Position numbers and translations under genes: made by a program. Below, in pieces: positions 17,821-27,600 of a stretch of DNA of 64,000 nt (the first letter of the stretch is position 1; each line of letters opens with the position of its first letter). Source of the DNA: CAWBCI01 sp963787195 (GTDB taxonomy: Bacteria; Bacteroidota; Bacteroidia; Bacteroidales; JAGOPY01); the NCBI GenBank assembly GCA_963787195.1, contig CAWBCI010000019.1, forward strand, positions 127,418 through 191,417, read 5' to 3'. The notes beneath the pieces are model-generated. The model saw only the letters and a program-made list of their open reading frames with translations, was not told the origin of the DNA and ran no database searches.

Positions 17821-20379
17821 ATGGAACAAGGAGAAGAGAAAATCATCAAGGTTAATATAGAATCCCAGATGAAGTCGGCCTATATCGACTATTCCATGTC
17901 GGTAATAGTGTCAAGAGCCTTACCGGACGTAAGGGACGGATTGAAACCTGTGCATCGCCGTGTATTATTCGGAATGCTGGATCTGGGAGTTCTTTCCAAT
18001 AAGCCTTATAAGAAATCGGCCAGGATAGTAGGAGAGGTGCTTGGTAAGTACCATCCGCACGGAGATACTTCGGTTTATGATGCCATGGTCAGGATGGCCC
18101 AGGAATGGTCATTGAGATATCCGCTTGTTGACGGACAGGGGAACTTCGGATCAATCGACGGGGATAGTCCGGCTGCTATGCGGTACACCGAGGCCAGGCT
18201 CAGAAAAGTGGCAGAGGAAATGCTGGAAGATATTAACAAGAATACTGTTGATTTCCAGTTGAATTTTGATGATACGCTTGAAGAACCGACGGTCCTTCCC
18301 GGCAAGATCCCGAATCTCCTGGTCAACGGGGCATCAGGAATTGCTGTTGGGATGGCTACCAATATGCCTCCCCACAACCTATCGGAAGTGGTTGATGGTA
18401 TCATAGCCTATATTGATAACCGTGAAATCACTATTCCGGAGCTGATGAAATTTATTAAAGGCCCGGACTTTCCAACAGCAGGAATCATTTATGGCTACGA
18501 AGGTGTTAAAGAAGCTTTTGAAACCGGACGGGGCAGGATAGTACTGCGGGGAGAAGCCAAAATTGAGCCGACAGAAACCGGAAGGGACCGGATCATCATA
18601 TCTTCCATACCTTATCAGGTGAATAAGGCTGACATGATCAAGCGGACGGCCGAACTGATCGGTGAAAAAAAGATAGAAGGTATCAGCGACATACGTGATG
18701 AATCGGACCGGAAGGGGATGCGGATCGTATATGAGCTGAAAAAGGATGCCATCTCCAATGTCGTGCTGAATAAACTGTATCAGTTGACTGCCCTGCAGAC
18801 AGCTTTTAATGTGAATAATGTGGCCCTGGTCCATGGGAAACCCAGGACACTGAACCTGAAGGACCTCATCGTTTATTACGTGGAACACCGGCATGAAGTA
18901 GTAATCCGCAGGACCCAATACGATTTGGATCAGGCCGAAAAAAGGGCCCATATCCTGGAGGGATTGCTGATCGCTCTGGACCATCTGGATGAGGTGATTG
19001 CTCTGATCCGGGCATCGCAGACGCCGGATGAAGCCAGGGAAGGCCTTATGACGAGCTTCGAACTGAGTGAGGTGCAGGCCAAGGCTATTTTGGAAATGCG
19101 TCTGCAAAGGCTTACCGGCCTTGAGCGCGACAAGATCAAAGAAGAATATGCCGAATTGTTAAAGCAAATAGAATATCACCGTAGTGTACTTGCCGATGAA
19201 TCCCTGAGAATGCAAATTATTAAAGATGAATTGATTGAAATCAAGGCTAAATACGGGGACGAACCTAAAACCGATATTGAATACACGGGGGCTGATTTCC
19301 GGATAGAGGATACCATTCCGGATGAAGATGTGGTCATCACTATTTCCCATCTCGGATATGTCAAAAGGACAGCCCTTGTTGAATACCGCCGGCAGAACAG
19401 GGGAGGGCGCGGTGCAAAAGGAAGCGACCTGAGAGGAGAGGATTTCCTGGAACATCTTTTTGTTGCGACCAACCATAATTATATCCTGTTTTTTACCGAG
19501 AAAGGTAAATGTTTCTGGCTGCGTGCTTTTGAAATCCCGGAAGGAGCAAAGACCACCAAGGGCAGGGCCATACAAAACCTGATAAACATTGAACCGGATG
19601 ATAAACTGAGGGCCTATATCAACATTAAAAACCTGAATGATCCGGAATATGTTAAAAATAACTTTATCATCCTCTGCACTACAAAAGGCACAGTAAAGAA
19701 AACTTCCCTGGAAGCTTTTTCCAGGCCACGTCAGAACGGTATTATTGCCATCAATGTGAATGAAGGGGACCACTTGCTGGAAGCCCGGCTTACCAACGGA
19801 CAAAATGAAGTTATCATGGCATTGAGGAGCGGGCGCGCCGTGAGGTTTAACGAAAAGAACGTGAGACCTATGGGGAGGACTGCTTCCGGAGTAAGGGGGA
19901 TTAGGCTTGGCAGCCCTAAGGATGAAGTAATAGGCATGATATGCCTTGAAGATGACCAGTATGATGTATTGGTCGTGTCAGAGAATGGTTACGGGAAGCG
20001 CTCCAAGCTGGAGGATTACCGGATTACCAACCGTGGAGCAAAAGGGGTGAAAACGCTCAACATAACTCCAAAGACCGGGGATCTGATCGCAATAAAAGGC
20101 GTGAAAGATACCGACGACCTTATCATCATCAATAAATCAGGTTTGCTTATCCGGCTGGGAGTTGCGAATTTGAGGGTGATGGGCAGGGCTACCCAGGGTG
20201 TGCGGCTCATCAACCTGAGGGATGAAGATGCCATTGCATCCGTTGCCAAAGTGGAAATGGAAGTTGAAATGGAACTCGATGAAGATGCAGAAATTGAAGA
20301 CATTGCAACTGATAATGAGGATACTACTTCAGAAAATGAAGAAAATTCTGAAAATGGCAAAGATATTGTTACAGAATAA
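17821..20379 (+). CDS. gyrA: DNA gyrase subunit A
   Basis: Breakage-reunion subunit of the supercoiling topoisomerase. Catalytic Tyr in AAMRYTEARL; the quinolone-determining region reads HPHGDTSVYD, with Thr at the position equivalent to E. coli Ser83 and Asp at 87. Other species naturally carry Thr there, so I do not read it as resistance. The GyrA box in the C-terminal beta-pinwheel (QNRGGRGAKG) distinguishes it from ParC. The last about 40 residues are a strongly acidic tail (EDAEIEDIATDNEDTTSENE), common in gyrases. 852 aa. ATG at 17821; next gene starts 49 bp downstream with its own promoter box. Confidence 0.96.
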   Translation: MEQGEEKIIKVNIESQMKSAYIDYSMSVIVSRALPDVRDGLKPVHRRVLFGMLDLGVLSNKPYKKSARIVGEVLGKYHPHGDTSVYDAMVRMAQEWSLRYPLVDGQGNFGSIDGDSPAAMRYTEARLRKVAEEMLEDINKNTVDFQLNFDDTLEEPTVLPGKIPNLLVNGASGIAVGMATNMPPHNLSEVVDGIIAYIDNREITIPELMKFIKGPDFPTAGIIYGYEGVKEAFETGRGRIVLRGEAKIEPTETGRDRIIISSIPYQVNKADMIKRTAELIGEKKIEGISDIRDESDRKGMRIVYELKKDAISNVVLNKLYQLTALQTAFNVNNVALVHGKPRTLNLKDLIVYYVEHRHEVVIRRTQYDLDQAEKRAHILEGLLIALDHLDEVIALIRASQTPDEAREGLMTSFELSEVQAKAILEMRLQRLTGLERDKIKEEYAELLKQIEYHRSVLADESLRMQIIKDELIEIKAKYGDEPKTDIEYTGADFRIEDTIPDEDVVITISHLGYVKRTALVEYRRQNRGGRGAKGSDLRGEDFLEHLFVATNHNYILFFTEKGKCFWLRAFEIPEGAKTTKGRAIQNLINIEPDDKLRAYINIKNLNDPEYVKNNFIILCTTKGTVKKTSLEAFSRPRQNGIIAINVNEGDHLLEARLTNGQNEVIMALRSGRAVRFNEKNVRPMGRTASGVRGIRLGSPKDEVIGMICLEDDQYDVLVVSENGYGKRSKLEDYRITNRGAKGVKTLNITPKTGDLIAIKGVKDTDDLIIINKSGLLIRLGVANLRVMGRATQGVRLINLRDEDAIASVAKVEMEVEMELDEDAEIEDIATDNEDTTSENEENSENGKDIVTE

Positions 20380-20389
20380 TCGAAAGTAT

Positions 20390-20397
20390 TATATTTG
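20390..20397 (+). promoter_or_regulatory. -7 promoter box for the TPR protein
   Basis: TATATTTG (TAnnTTTG) lies 10 bases after the gyrA stop and 32 bases before the ATG at 20429. Confidence 0.45.
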
Positions 20398-20428
20398 TTA
20401 TATAATTAACAAGGTTATAAACTAATCA

Positions 20429-21577
20429 ATGACTATGAAAAGAATTGCATTAACGCTGATGATTGTCATGACAGCTATGATCGGATTTGGCCAAAACAGC
20501 AAAAGGACCAGCGCTTATAATTATCACCGGTTCGGCCAACTGGATAAGGCTAAAGAAGCGATCGATGAAGCCGCAAAGAATGAAAAGACGATAGGGGATG
20601 CTAAAACCTGGTTTTACCGGGGAAATATCTATCTGGATATTGCGAATTCCAAAGATGAGAAATATAAGGACTTGGACAGCAATGCCTTGCAGGTAGCCCT
20701 GAATTCTTATGAAAAGGCAACGCAGCTGGATGAAAAGGGAGATTTTAAAAGTGAAATACTTCCCAGGATGATGGCCCTTGCTGAATCCTTTTATAATGAG
20801 GGCGTTACATCCTATAATAAATCAAAATTCAAATCAGCCGCCCTGGACTTCGAAAAAGCTTATGATATAAATGCAAGTGTCGGCAAAAATGATACAACCG
20901 CATTGTATAATGCAGCCGTAGCAGCGAATATCGGGAAGGAAGATACCCTCGCACAAAGGCTTTACAATAAGGTCCTGGCCATGAACTATCAAAAAGCTGA
21001 TATTTATAATAGCTTGTCGGAAATATATAAAAAAGAAGGCGACACCACCAAAGCACTGACTACCATTGAGAAAGGACGGCAGTTATTTCCAGATGACTTT
21101 AACCTCTTGATATCAGAAACTAATATCTACCTTTCAACCAATGAAAAGGAGAAGGCTATGAAGAACCTGGAACAGGCATCGGAGCAGGATAAAACCAATC
21201 CGACTATTTTCTTCGCTGTCGGTACTATTTATGACCAGATGGGTGACACAATCAAAGCAATTAATGCCTATAAAAAAGCCATTGATCTGAAGCCCGATTA
21301 TTTCGAAGCGAATTATAACCTTGGGGCCTTATACGTAAACACAGCAGCGGACCTGATCAGTAAAGCCAATGACTTGCCACTGAACGCTACCAAGGAATAT
21401 AACATTCTAAAAAAGAAGGCAGATGAGAACCTGGCTAATTCCTTGCCGTATCTGGAGAAAGCCCAGGAATTGCATCCTGAAGATACCAATACGCTGGTTT
21501 CTTTAAAAGAAATCTATACCAGGCTGGGAATGCTTGATAAACTTAAAGCAGTGAACGAAAAGCTGGGAAGTAAGTAA
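20429..21577 (+). CDS. Exported tetratricopeptide-repeat protein
   Basis: 382-aa secreted or periplasmic protein with a signal peptide (MKRIALTLMIVMTAMIGFGQ, cleavage after GFGQ) and about six TPR helices pairs. The clearest are LYNAAVAANIGKEDTLAQRLY, DIYNSLSEIYKKEGDTTKAL and the canonical FFAVGTIYDQMGDTIKAINAY followed by a second unit ending in NYNLGALYVN. TPRs mediate protein-protein contacts; the partner is unknown. Two ATGs (20429 and 20435) are possible; the second gives the tighter signal peptide. Monocistronic, with an intrinsic terminator right behind. Confidence 0.8.
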   Translation: MTMKRIALTLMIVMTAMIGFGQNSKRTSAYNYHRFGQLDKAKEAIDEAAKNEKTIGDAKTWFYRGNIYLDIANSKDEKYKDLDSNALQVALNSYEKATQLDEKGDFKSEILPRMMALAESFYNEGVTSYNKSKFKSAALDFEKAYDINASVGKNDTTALYNAAVAANIGKEDTLAQRLYNKVLAMNYQKADIYNSLSEIYKKEGDTTKALTTIEKGRQLFPDDFNLLISETNIYLSTNEKEKAMKNLEQASEQDKTNPTIFFAVGTIYDQMGDTIKAINAYKKAIDLKPDYFEANYNLGALYVNTAADLISKANDLPLNATKEYNILKKKADENLANSLPYLEKAQELHPEDTNTLVSLKEIYTRLGMLDKLKAVNEKLGSK

Positions 21578-21604
21578 TTTTTTACTTCCTTAAAAAAATA
21601 AAAG

Positions 21605-21635
21605 AAAGACATCCTTATTGGGTGTCTTTTTTTTT
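21605..21635 (+). terminator. Intrinsic terminator of the TPR gene
   Basis: A 10-bp stem AAAGACATCC / GGGTGTCTTT (one G-U pair, 5-base loop) ends in a run of nine T, 28 bp after the stop codon. Confidence 0.85.
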
Positions 21636-21812
21636 ATCAGATATTGGATGATGGATATTTGTTATTTGTTTCGAAAAGGGCAGGTATTTTCAGGGACACA
21701 ATTATATATTAATATTCTGGACAGGTGATAAGCACTTCTTAGTCAATATATTCCTATTTAACATAATATTAATTATAGGACATATTATTATAGATGTTTT
21801 TAGATACTGCTT

Positions 21813-21878
21813 CCAACGAAAGGCTGCAGCCCCTTGTTGGGATACGTTGGATGACATTCGTGCTGCAGCCACTTGTTT
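21813..21878. repeat. Imperfect CTGCAG-centred palindrome plus a partial copy
   Basis: 21813-21840 is an imperfect 28-base palindrome centred on GGCTGCAGCC with outer arms CCAAC / GTTGG. A second related stretch (TGCTGCAGCCACTTGTTT) follows at 21861-21878. The right arm CTGCAGCCCCTTGTT recurs in a perfect palindrome at 24522-24547. The surrounding 407-bp gap (21578-21984) otherwise holds only the TPR terminator and AT-rich sequence. Confidence 0.55.
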
Positions 21879-21984
21879 GAGCCATTCTTCATCAGAAATT
21901 AAAAGCATATCCAAACCTTTCTACAATATCAATTGTTTCATCTTTTAGGAAAATTTATATTTAGAAATCTTCAAGCATTTATTA

Positions 21985-23257
21985 ATGGTTTTAGGAATAA
22001 TAAAAATATTCGGGAAATTTTTAAAAAAAATTGTTCTGATATTTTTTCTTACGCCTCTCTTTATAAATGGTCAACAAATTAGTAAAGCGGATAAGCGGTC
22101 ACCAGATTACCTTCCTGATCAACAAAATGACTCAACTACAAAGCCCAAAGGCATTCTGAATATCTTAAATACCAAGGGCATTGATTTCGGCCTCAATGCC
22201 GCATTGGAAGGCTATTATAATTTTGAAGGTGGAATCAGTATCGGTAATGCATTTGCTTCCACATTGGACGCCAATATGAGTATAGATCTTCAGAAATTAC
22301 TGAATTTACGCGGTGGAATGTTTTATGCCGACCTGGAGGATCACCGGGGTGATAATCCTTCAAATACCCTGCTTGGAGATGCCCAGGTTTTTGACAAACA
22401 TAATTCCGCTCCCTTTTTTCAAATGCTGGAATTATGGTATCAGCAAAAGTTCTTCAGGGATAAACTTCGTATCAAAATAGGGAAAGTTGATGCCAACTCG
22501 GAATACAGTGTGATCGATAATGGGCTGGAATTCATCAACAGCACAACACAAGTCTCCCCTACATTTTTTGTATTTCCAACCTTTCCCGATCCCATGCCCG
22601 GCATCAATTTATTTTTCACGCCGGATGAATTGTTTTACACCAGTTTCGCTGTCTTTGATGCCAATCAGGGCGCACATTTCCTGGAGTTTTACGGGAAGCC
22701 TTCATTAGCTCAGCCCACTACTGACGGCATTTTGCTCATCAGTGAATCGGGACTTACATGGAATAAACTGCCCTTTACTAGGAAGGGATGGCAATCTAAA
22801 ACTAGGCCTGTGGAAACATACGGGGACTTTTGCAAAATTTAATGGAAGCACTCAGCAAGGCGCCGGAGGCCTTTATCTGATTTTTGACCAGACCCTGTGG
22901 GAACCAGCCTCCAAAGAGGATGAAAATCGCGGTTTAAGCATTTTTCTGGAGTATGCCTTAACGGAATCGGGCCTTAGCCCTATTGATATGAATTATGGTG
23001 GGGGAATTTTATGGAATGGACCATGTAAAAAACGGTCCGATGATGCAGCCGGCCTGAGTGTTCAAAATGCCCGTCTGAGTTCCGGCCAGGATCTTCCCAT
23101 AGATTACGAATTAAATATTGAGGCCTTTTATAAGTTACAAATTATTCATTGGCTGGATATAAAGCCTGATCTGCAATACATCGTAAACCCTGGTGGTCAA
23201 TACCCCGATGCATTCGTGGGGACTCTGGCTCTTAATTTCAATTTTAATTCTAATTAA
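21985..23257 (+). CDS. Carbohydrate-selective porin OprB family protein (frameshifted)
   Basis: Outer-membrane beta-barrel porin. N-terminal signal peptide (hydrophobic IVLIFFLTPLFINGQQ), then typical OprB features: AALEGYYNFEGG, LDANMSIDLQKLLNLRGGMFY, LRIKIGKVDANSEY, and in the second half LKLGLWKHTGTFAKF and GGLYLIFDQTLW. The frame is lost at about 22771: the first segment runs to 22842 and the second is open through to 23257 in the +1 frame. Removing one C from CCC at 22771-22773 restores NKLPLLGRDGNLKLG. I annotate one gene of about 423 aa; whether it is a real pseudogene or a sequence error is addressed in the findings. Confidence 0.75.
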
Positions 23258-23317
23258 AGAATAGCAGGCACTCTCTACCCTTTCATCTAACTAAAGAATT
23301 ATCTGTCTGCATGTCGC

Positions 23318-23347
23318 TGACAGATCCCGGCCTGCGCCGGGATGACG
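23318..23347. repeat. GATCCCGG / CCGGGATG inverted repeat
   Basis: Short inverted repeat (GATCCCGGC, loop, GCCGGGATGACG), 20 bp before a GC-rich hairpin. Related sequences flank the second GC-rich hairpin at 28830-28972. Confidence 0.5.
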
Positions 23348-23367
23348 ACCTATAGGGTAATAAGGAG

Positions 23368-23416
23368 AAGCGGCGCGGCACAAAGTGAAAATTTCCAATG
23401 GCGTGCCGCGCCGCTT
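23368..23416. repeat. GC-rich hairpin repeat, copy 1
   Basis: Perfect 14-bp stem AAGCGGCGCGGCAC / GTGCCGCGCCGCTT with a 21-base loop. The same arms occur in copy 2 at 28875-28926. The stem is far more GC-rich than its surroundings. It lies between the convergent OprB and outer-membrane protein genes, so it could also end transcription. Confidence 0.65.
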
Positions 23417-23498
23417 TTACTTTTGAATACCTCGATATTTAAAAAGTTAGTTCTTTTTTGCGAAGTTGAATGCCGGAAAGGGGCTCTTTACAATATTT

Positions 23499-24401
23499 TT
23501 AAAACAATACCGACACCTGGCACATACCCCTTAGCTGTGCTTTAGTCTGGCCGGCGGAAATATTGGAAACCATGGGTTCTTCTATACTAGCCCCCAGGGC
23601 CAGCTTTTTGTAACGGATTTCAAAGCCGGCGGCGGCCAAAAGGTCATTGCCTCCCGTATCTGTTACTTTCTCATGATCCTTGTAATTGGATCCGGAATCT
23701 TCGAACAATAAACCAATATTGGGATTGATGCTAATCTGATCACCTGCATGAAAATTCCGGAATGCATATGCGGTCAGACTTAAACGGTTGCCAAACTTAT
23801 AATGATGGGAACTACCGTTAAAACGGTAGCTGGAATTGAAATTGAATCCCCAGCTCTTATATTGATATGAATAAATCAGGTTCAGCAAATAATCCACACT
23901 GCCGGTGCCAGGCTGAATACTTGCCGAACTTACCACTTCAGCAGTATCAACTGCGAACTTCCCACTAGGAACTTTCAGTCCTCCCCCTATAAATAATTGC
24001 TGGAAAACAGTTTCGGTATCCCTGCTCAAATATTTCCTGTCCAGTAATTTATAATTCCCAATTAGCGTGATATCCCCCAGTCCGCTATTATTTTTTGTCC
24101 CGTCGTCAGATTTGGATCTGTAGAAATTGTAAGGTACGAACATCATGGCCTGCCAGCGGTTCCCGATATTGGTCCCTCCTATCAACTCAGTAGTCTGGTA
24201 GAAATCGTTACTGAACTGACTGTAATCAGAATTCAGGCGGGTGTGATAGCCTTCGAAAGAATATCGCAAACCAATAAAATGCAGGTTGAATTGTGGATAA
24301 GGACCGATAAAATAATTCCCTGAATTGCAGCCGCAGAGGTTACAGGAATAAGATTCGTTTATGGAAAAAACTAAAAGTAAGAGTAAAATAATCCTTTTCA
24401 T
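23499..24401 (-). CDS. Putative outer-membrane beta-barrel protein with CxxCGC motif
   Basis: 300-aa exported protein with a signal peptide (MKRIILLLLLVFSINESYS), immediately followed by CNLCGCNSG. The rest has alternating hydrophobic/polar strands, many aromatic residues and a terminal Phe (SVLF), as expected of an outer-membrane barrel. Examples are FIGLRYSFEGYHTRL, ITLIGNYKLLDRK and FIGGGLKVPSGKF. The pattern resembles Bacteroidetes proteins annotated as transporter or MetA-pathway-like porins; the N-terminal Cys cluster could bind a metal or heme, which I infer only from spacing. ATG at 24401 is preferred over the upstream in-frame TTG at 24410. Confidence 0.65.
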   Translation of the reverse strand: MKRIILLLLLVFSINESYSCNLCGCNSGNYFIGPYPQFNLHFIGLRYSFEGYHTRLNSDYSQFSNDFYQTTELIGGTNIGNRWQAMMFVPYNFYRSKSDDGTKNNSGLGDITLIGNYKLLDRKYLSRDTETVFQQLFIGGGLKVPSGKFAVDTAEVVSSASIQPGTGSVDYLLNLIYSYQYKSWGFNFNSSYRFNGSSHHYKFGNRLSLTAYAFRNFHAGDQISINPNIGLLFEDSGSNYKDHEKVTDTGGNDLLAAAGFEIRYKKLALGASIEEPMVSNISAGQTKAQLRGMCQVSVLF

Positions 24402-24521
24402 GAAATTCAATATTTTGTCGTTTTATATTGTAACAACACAGCTTGCAGGAAGTTTTGACTAATTTGTGATTCTTTTAAACTTATTCTTTTAACAATAGGC
24501 TATCCTGACAATGAGCCTTCC

Positions 24522-24547
24522 TAACAAGGGGCTGCAGCCCCTTGTTA
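24522..24547. repeat. Perfect 26-bp palindrome centred on CTGCAG
   Basis: Half-site TAACAAGGGGCTG followed by its exact reverse complement. It lies in the gap between the divergent/tandem outer-membrane protein and PKD protein genes. Related copies are at 21813-21878. Confidence 0.65.
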
Positions 24548-24632
24548 TAGCTCACCTGATGAATCACAGCCTTATCTCAGGCTGCCCGGATGATTTGAAA
24601 TCTTTTGTCATGGCAGCAATCAGGACATAAAA

Positions 24633-24660
24633 AATCCGGCCAGATTTCCCTGGCCGGATT
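24633..24660 (-). terminator. Intrinsic terminator of the PKD protein gene
   Basis: Perfect 11-bp stem AATCCGGCCAG / CTGGCCGGATT, 6-base loop, followed on the minus strand by a T-run, 22 bp after the stop at 24683. Confidence 0.85.
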
Positions 24661-24682
24661 GAATAATGGCTCTTAGTTTACC

Positions 24683-27600
24683 CTACTGTTTAATAAATTT
24701 TTTAGTGTAAACTTCCTCCACGGTGATGATGTAAACCATGTAGACCCCGTTTTCAAAGGGACTCATGTCGATTTCTGCCGGATTAGCCTGCAATATCCGG
24801 TGCAGGATCTGTTGTCCTTTAATATTATAAATATACATCTCAGCGTCTTCATCCTGGTCCATGCTGATATTCAACACGTTTTTGACCGGATTTGGATAAA
24901 TACGGACATCCTGTACATCCGTACCATACTGGCTTATTACTTTTTCATCCGAAAGTGAAATCAGGTAATTCGGCCCAAGCATGGGTTGAGTGGAAGCTGT
25001 AATGCGAATATTATCGATATAAACATCATCCGTATTATTACTTGCATCACACATAAAACGGATCTTCATGTTGGTCGGGAAAGTATAATTGGATTCCATA
25101 ATACTTACCTTGGCAGAGTAGAAAATATTGTTCGAGAAGCTACTGCCGGAGGCATAGGCAGCTACAGTTTGCCAGGTACTACCATTATAATATTGTACCC
25201 AGAAATCTTCCCCAGTCTCCATGCTGACGGCAATAAAGATAAATTCCACATCTATCTGAACAAAGCCAGGTGTTGCCACATCTACCCCATTGGTCATATA
25301 GAATGATGATGCTACTCCGGAGTTATCCTGGATATCAGCCGAGTAGGTGCCACTATATGCATAGGTTCCTCTGTAATACAAACTACAGTCCCCTCCCCCA
25401 TCGGTCCAGATTCCCCAGCCGCTCTCAAAGTCGGTATAGCTGAGTTCTACAGATGTGCTGGTCGAAACTTCTGTTGTAAAGGAAGATACGGCGCATCCTA
25501 CGGCCTGTCCGTTAGCATTGTATGGCACAACTTTCCAATAGTAAACTGTACTGTAATTCAAATCCCCGGCCGGGTTATAGCTTGTGACATTGCCCAGGTT
25601 GGTACCGTTTACAATATTTGTCGGAGGATTATTGGTCCCGAAATAGAGTATATAACCTGAAGCATCCGGAACGCTGCTCCATACAAGGTTGCTGGTGATC
25701 AATACGCCGGTAGCTCCATTGGAGGGGGCTACTACATTGGCACATGATGGAACTGCGACTACTGTGATATAGCCTGTCTTGGTTTCTATATCCGAGCCTG
25801 TGGCATTGCTGGCTGTCAGTGAAACATTATAGGTTCCGGCAGTATTATAAGTCACGCCTGGGTTCTGGCTGCTACTGGTTGACGGAGTGCCTCCGCTGAA
25901 ACTCCAGCTCCAGCTTGTGGGTGAATTCGTCGAGAGATCGGTAAACTGCACGCTGTTGCCTTCAGCCACGGTGGTTGGGCTGGCAGAGAAATTTGCTACA
26001 GGTGGCAGAGGCTGGCCGAAAGATACTGTATAGTCTTCCACTTCCCCATAGGAAAATGTTTCGCAGGAAGTTGGTGCGGAGGCGTATTTCATCGTTACAC
26101 GCATCCGGGTCGTTCCTGAAACTCCGCTTTGAACGGTGAAATTTCCGCTTAGGGCAGAATTACTACCTGCGGGAGCAAAAACCTGTTCCCCGGCATCCAG
26201 GAAATCTCCGTCTTTATTATAATCTATCCATACTCTCCAATATTCTGTATAGGTTGAACCTGAGAACTGGGGAGTAAGTGTAAGGGAAATATTAGATCCG
26301 GCTGTCATATTCACAGTTTGTGAGGTGAAATCAGTATAGCCGGAAGCTCCGGACACATTCAGAAAACTTCCGAAAGCAACTCTTCCTATCCACTCATAAG
26401 AATAATTATTTCCCTGTGAGTTGCAATAGCTGATCTGTACCTCACTCACCGTTATGTAGGCTGTCTTGGTTTCGACATCACTTCCTGAGGCATTGCCGGC
26501 GGTCAGTGTAACATTGTAAGTTCCGGCTGTATTATAGGTAATCACGGGATTTTGTGCAGTTGAGGTGGAAGGTGTTCCTCCCGGGAATGACCAGGTCCAT
26601 GATGTTGGATTGCATGAAGTCAGATCGCTGAATGTAACCGCATTTCCTATAGTAACATTGGTCGGGCTCCCCATGAAATTAGCCGTGATAGTTGAAACTG
26701 TAATATAATTCGTAAGAGTTTTGGTGTCATTGCTGGAGCCGTTGCTCACAGTCAGGCTGACATTATATACACCTGGTGTATTATAAGTGATTACAGGATT
26801 TTGTGCAGTTGATGTTGAAGGGGTGCCACCAGTGAAAGTCCAGCTCCAGGACGTAGGAGAACCTGTTGACAGGTCAGTGAAATTAACAGTACCACCAGGA
26901 CAAACAGTCGTAGGTGTGCCTGCAAAATTCGCAGCAAGTGCCGGCGGTGTAAATTCAAAGGAAGCAATTTTAGTTTGCCGGCTTCCACCATATTCGGAGG
27001 TAAACCAGAAAGTATTGTCATTGGTAGGATCTACGCAAATGTTTGAATAATCCCCCCAGCGGTTGTATGAAGTTTGAGAACTGCTGCCATTCTGTATTAC
27101 TTCCTCGGCTATGTCAAGAACACCTGAAGCAGCCGCGTTAGCTGAACTTGACTGACCGCAATAACGTATTCCGGGATAAACCGATGTGCTGGAAATAGAA
27201 TATCCAAGTCCAAGCTGTCCATTCCCGTTCATGGCAATGCTTCCCATCCAGCGGGAGTTGCCATCGGGGGCATAGGTACCGCTTTGGCGTAATGTCCATG
27301 TTCCGGTTGTGCGACGCAGTTCATACCAGCGTACACCGGCATGGTCGGTTCCGTCTACATCCACTGTATGGCAGCAGACAAGAGTTTGATAGCTCCCAAA
27401 GTTCCGGTATTGAGGGCGATTCATGATAACCATAGGTATGGCATCCAATTCACGCGTAGTTCCGGGTTGTTTGATATTGTCCCAGTTGTTTCCGAAGTTA
27501 GAGTCGAATGCAGGAACATTCAATTGCTGCACGCGGGTAAAGCTGGAACTGCTGGGGGAAGTCCAGTTCACGGCCAGTTCATAGATCCAAAGTTGATCGC

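Noticed and set aside
15156..19803. Opposite-strand ORFs inside clpC and gyrA
   Set aside because: They are antisense shadows of strongly conserved genes, with no start context or domain.
17821..20379. Quinolone-resistance substitution in GyrA (Thr at the Ser83-equivalent site)
   Set aside because: Thr is the natural residue in some susceptible species; it cannot be called resistance from sequence.
23368..23416. Interpretation of the GC-rich hairpin purely as an intrinsic terminator
   Set aside because: A 21-base loop, a second copy with the same arms 5.5 kb away and flanking inverted repeats fit a dispersed element better; termination may be secondary.
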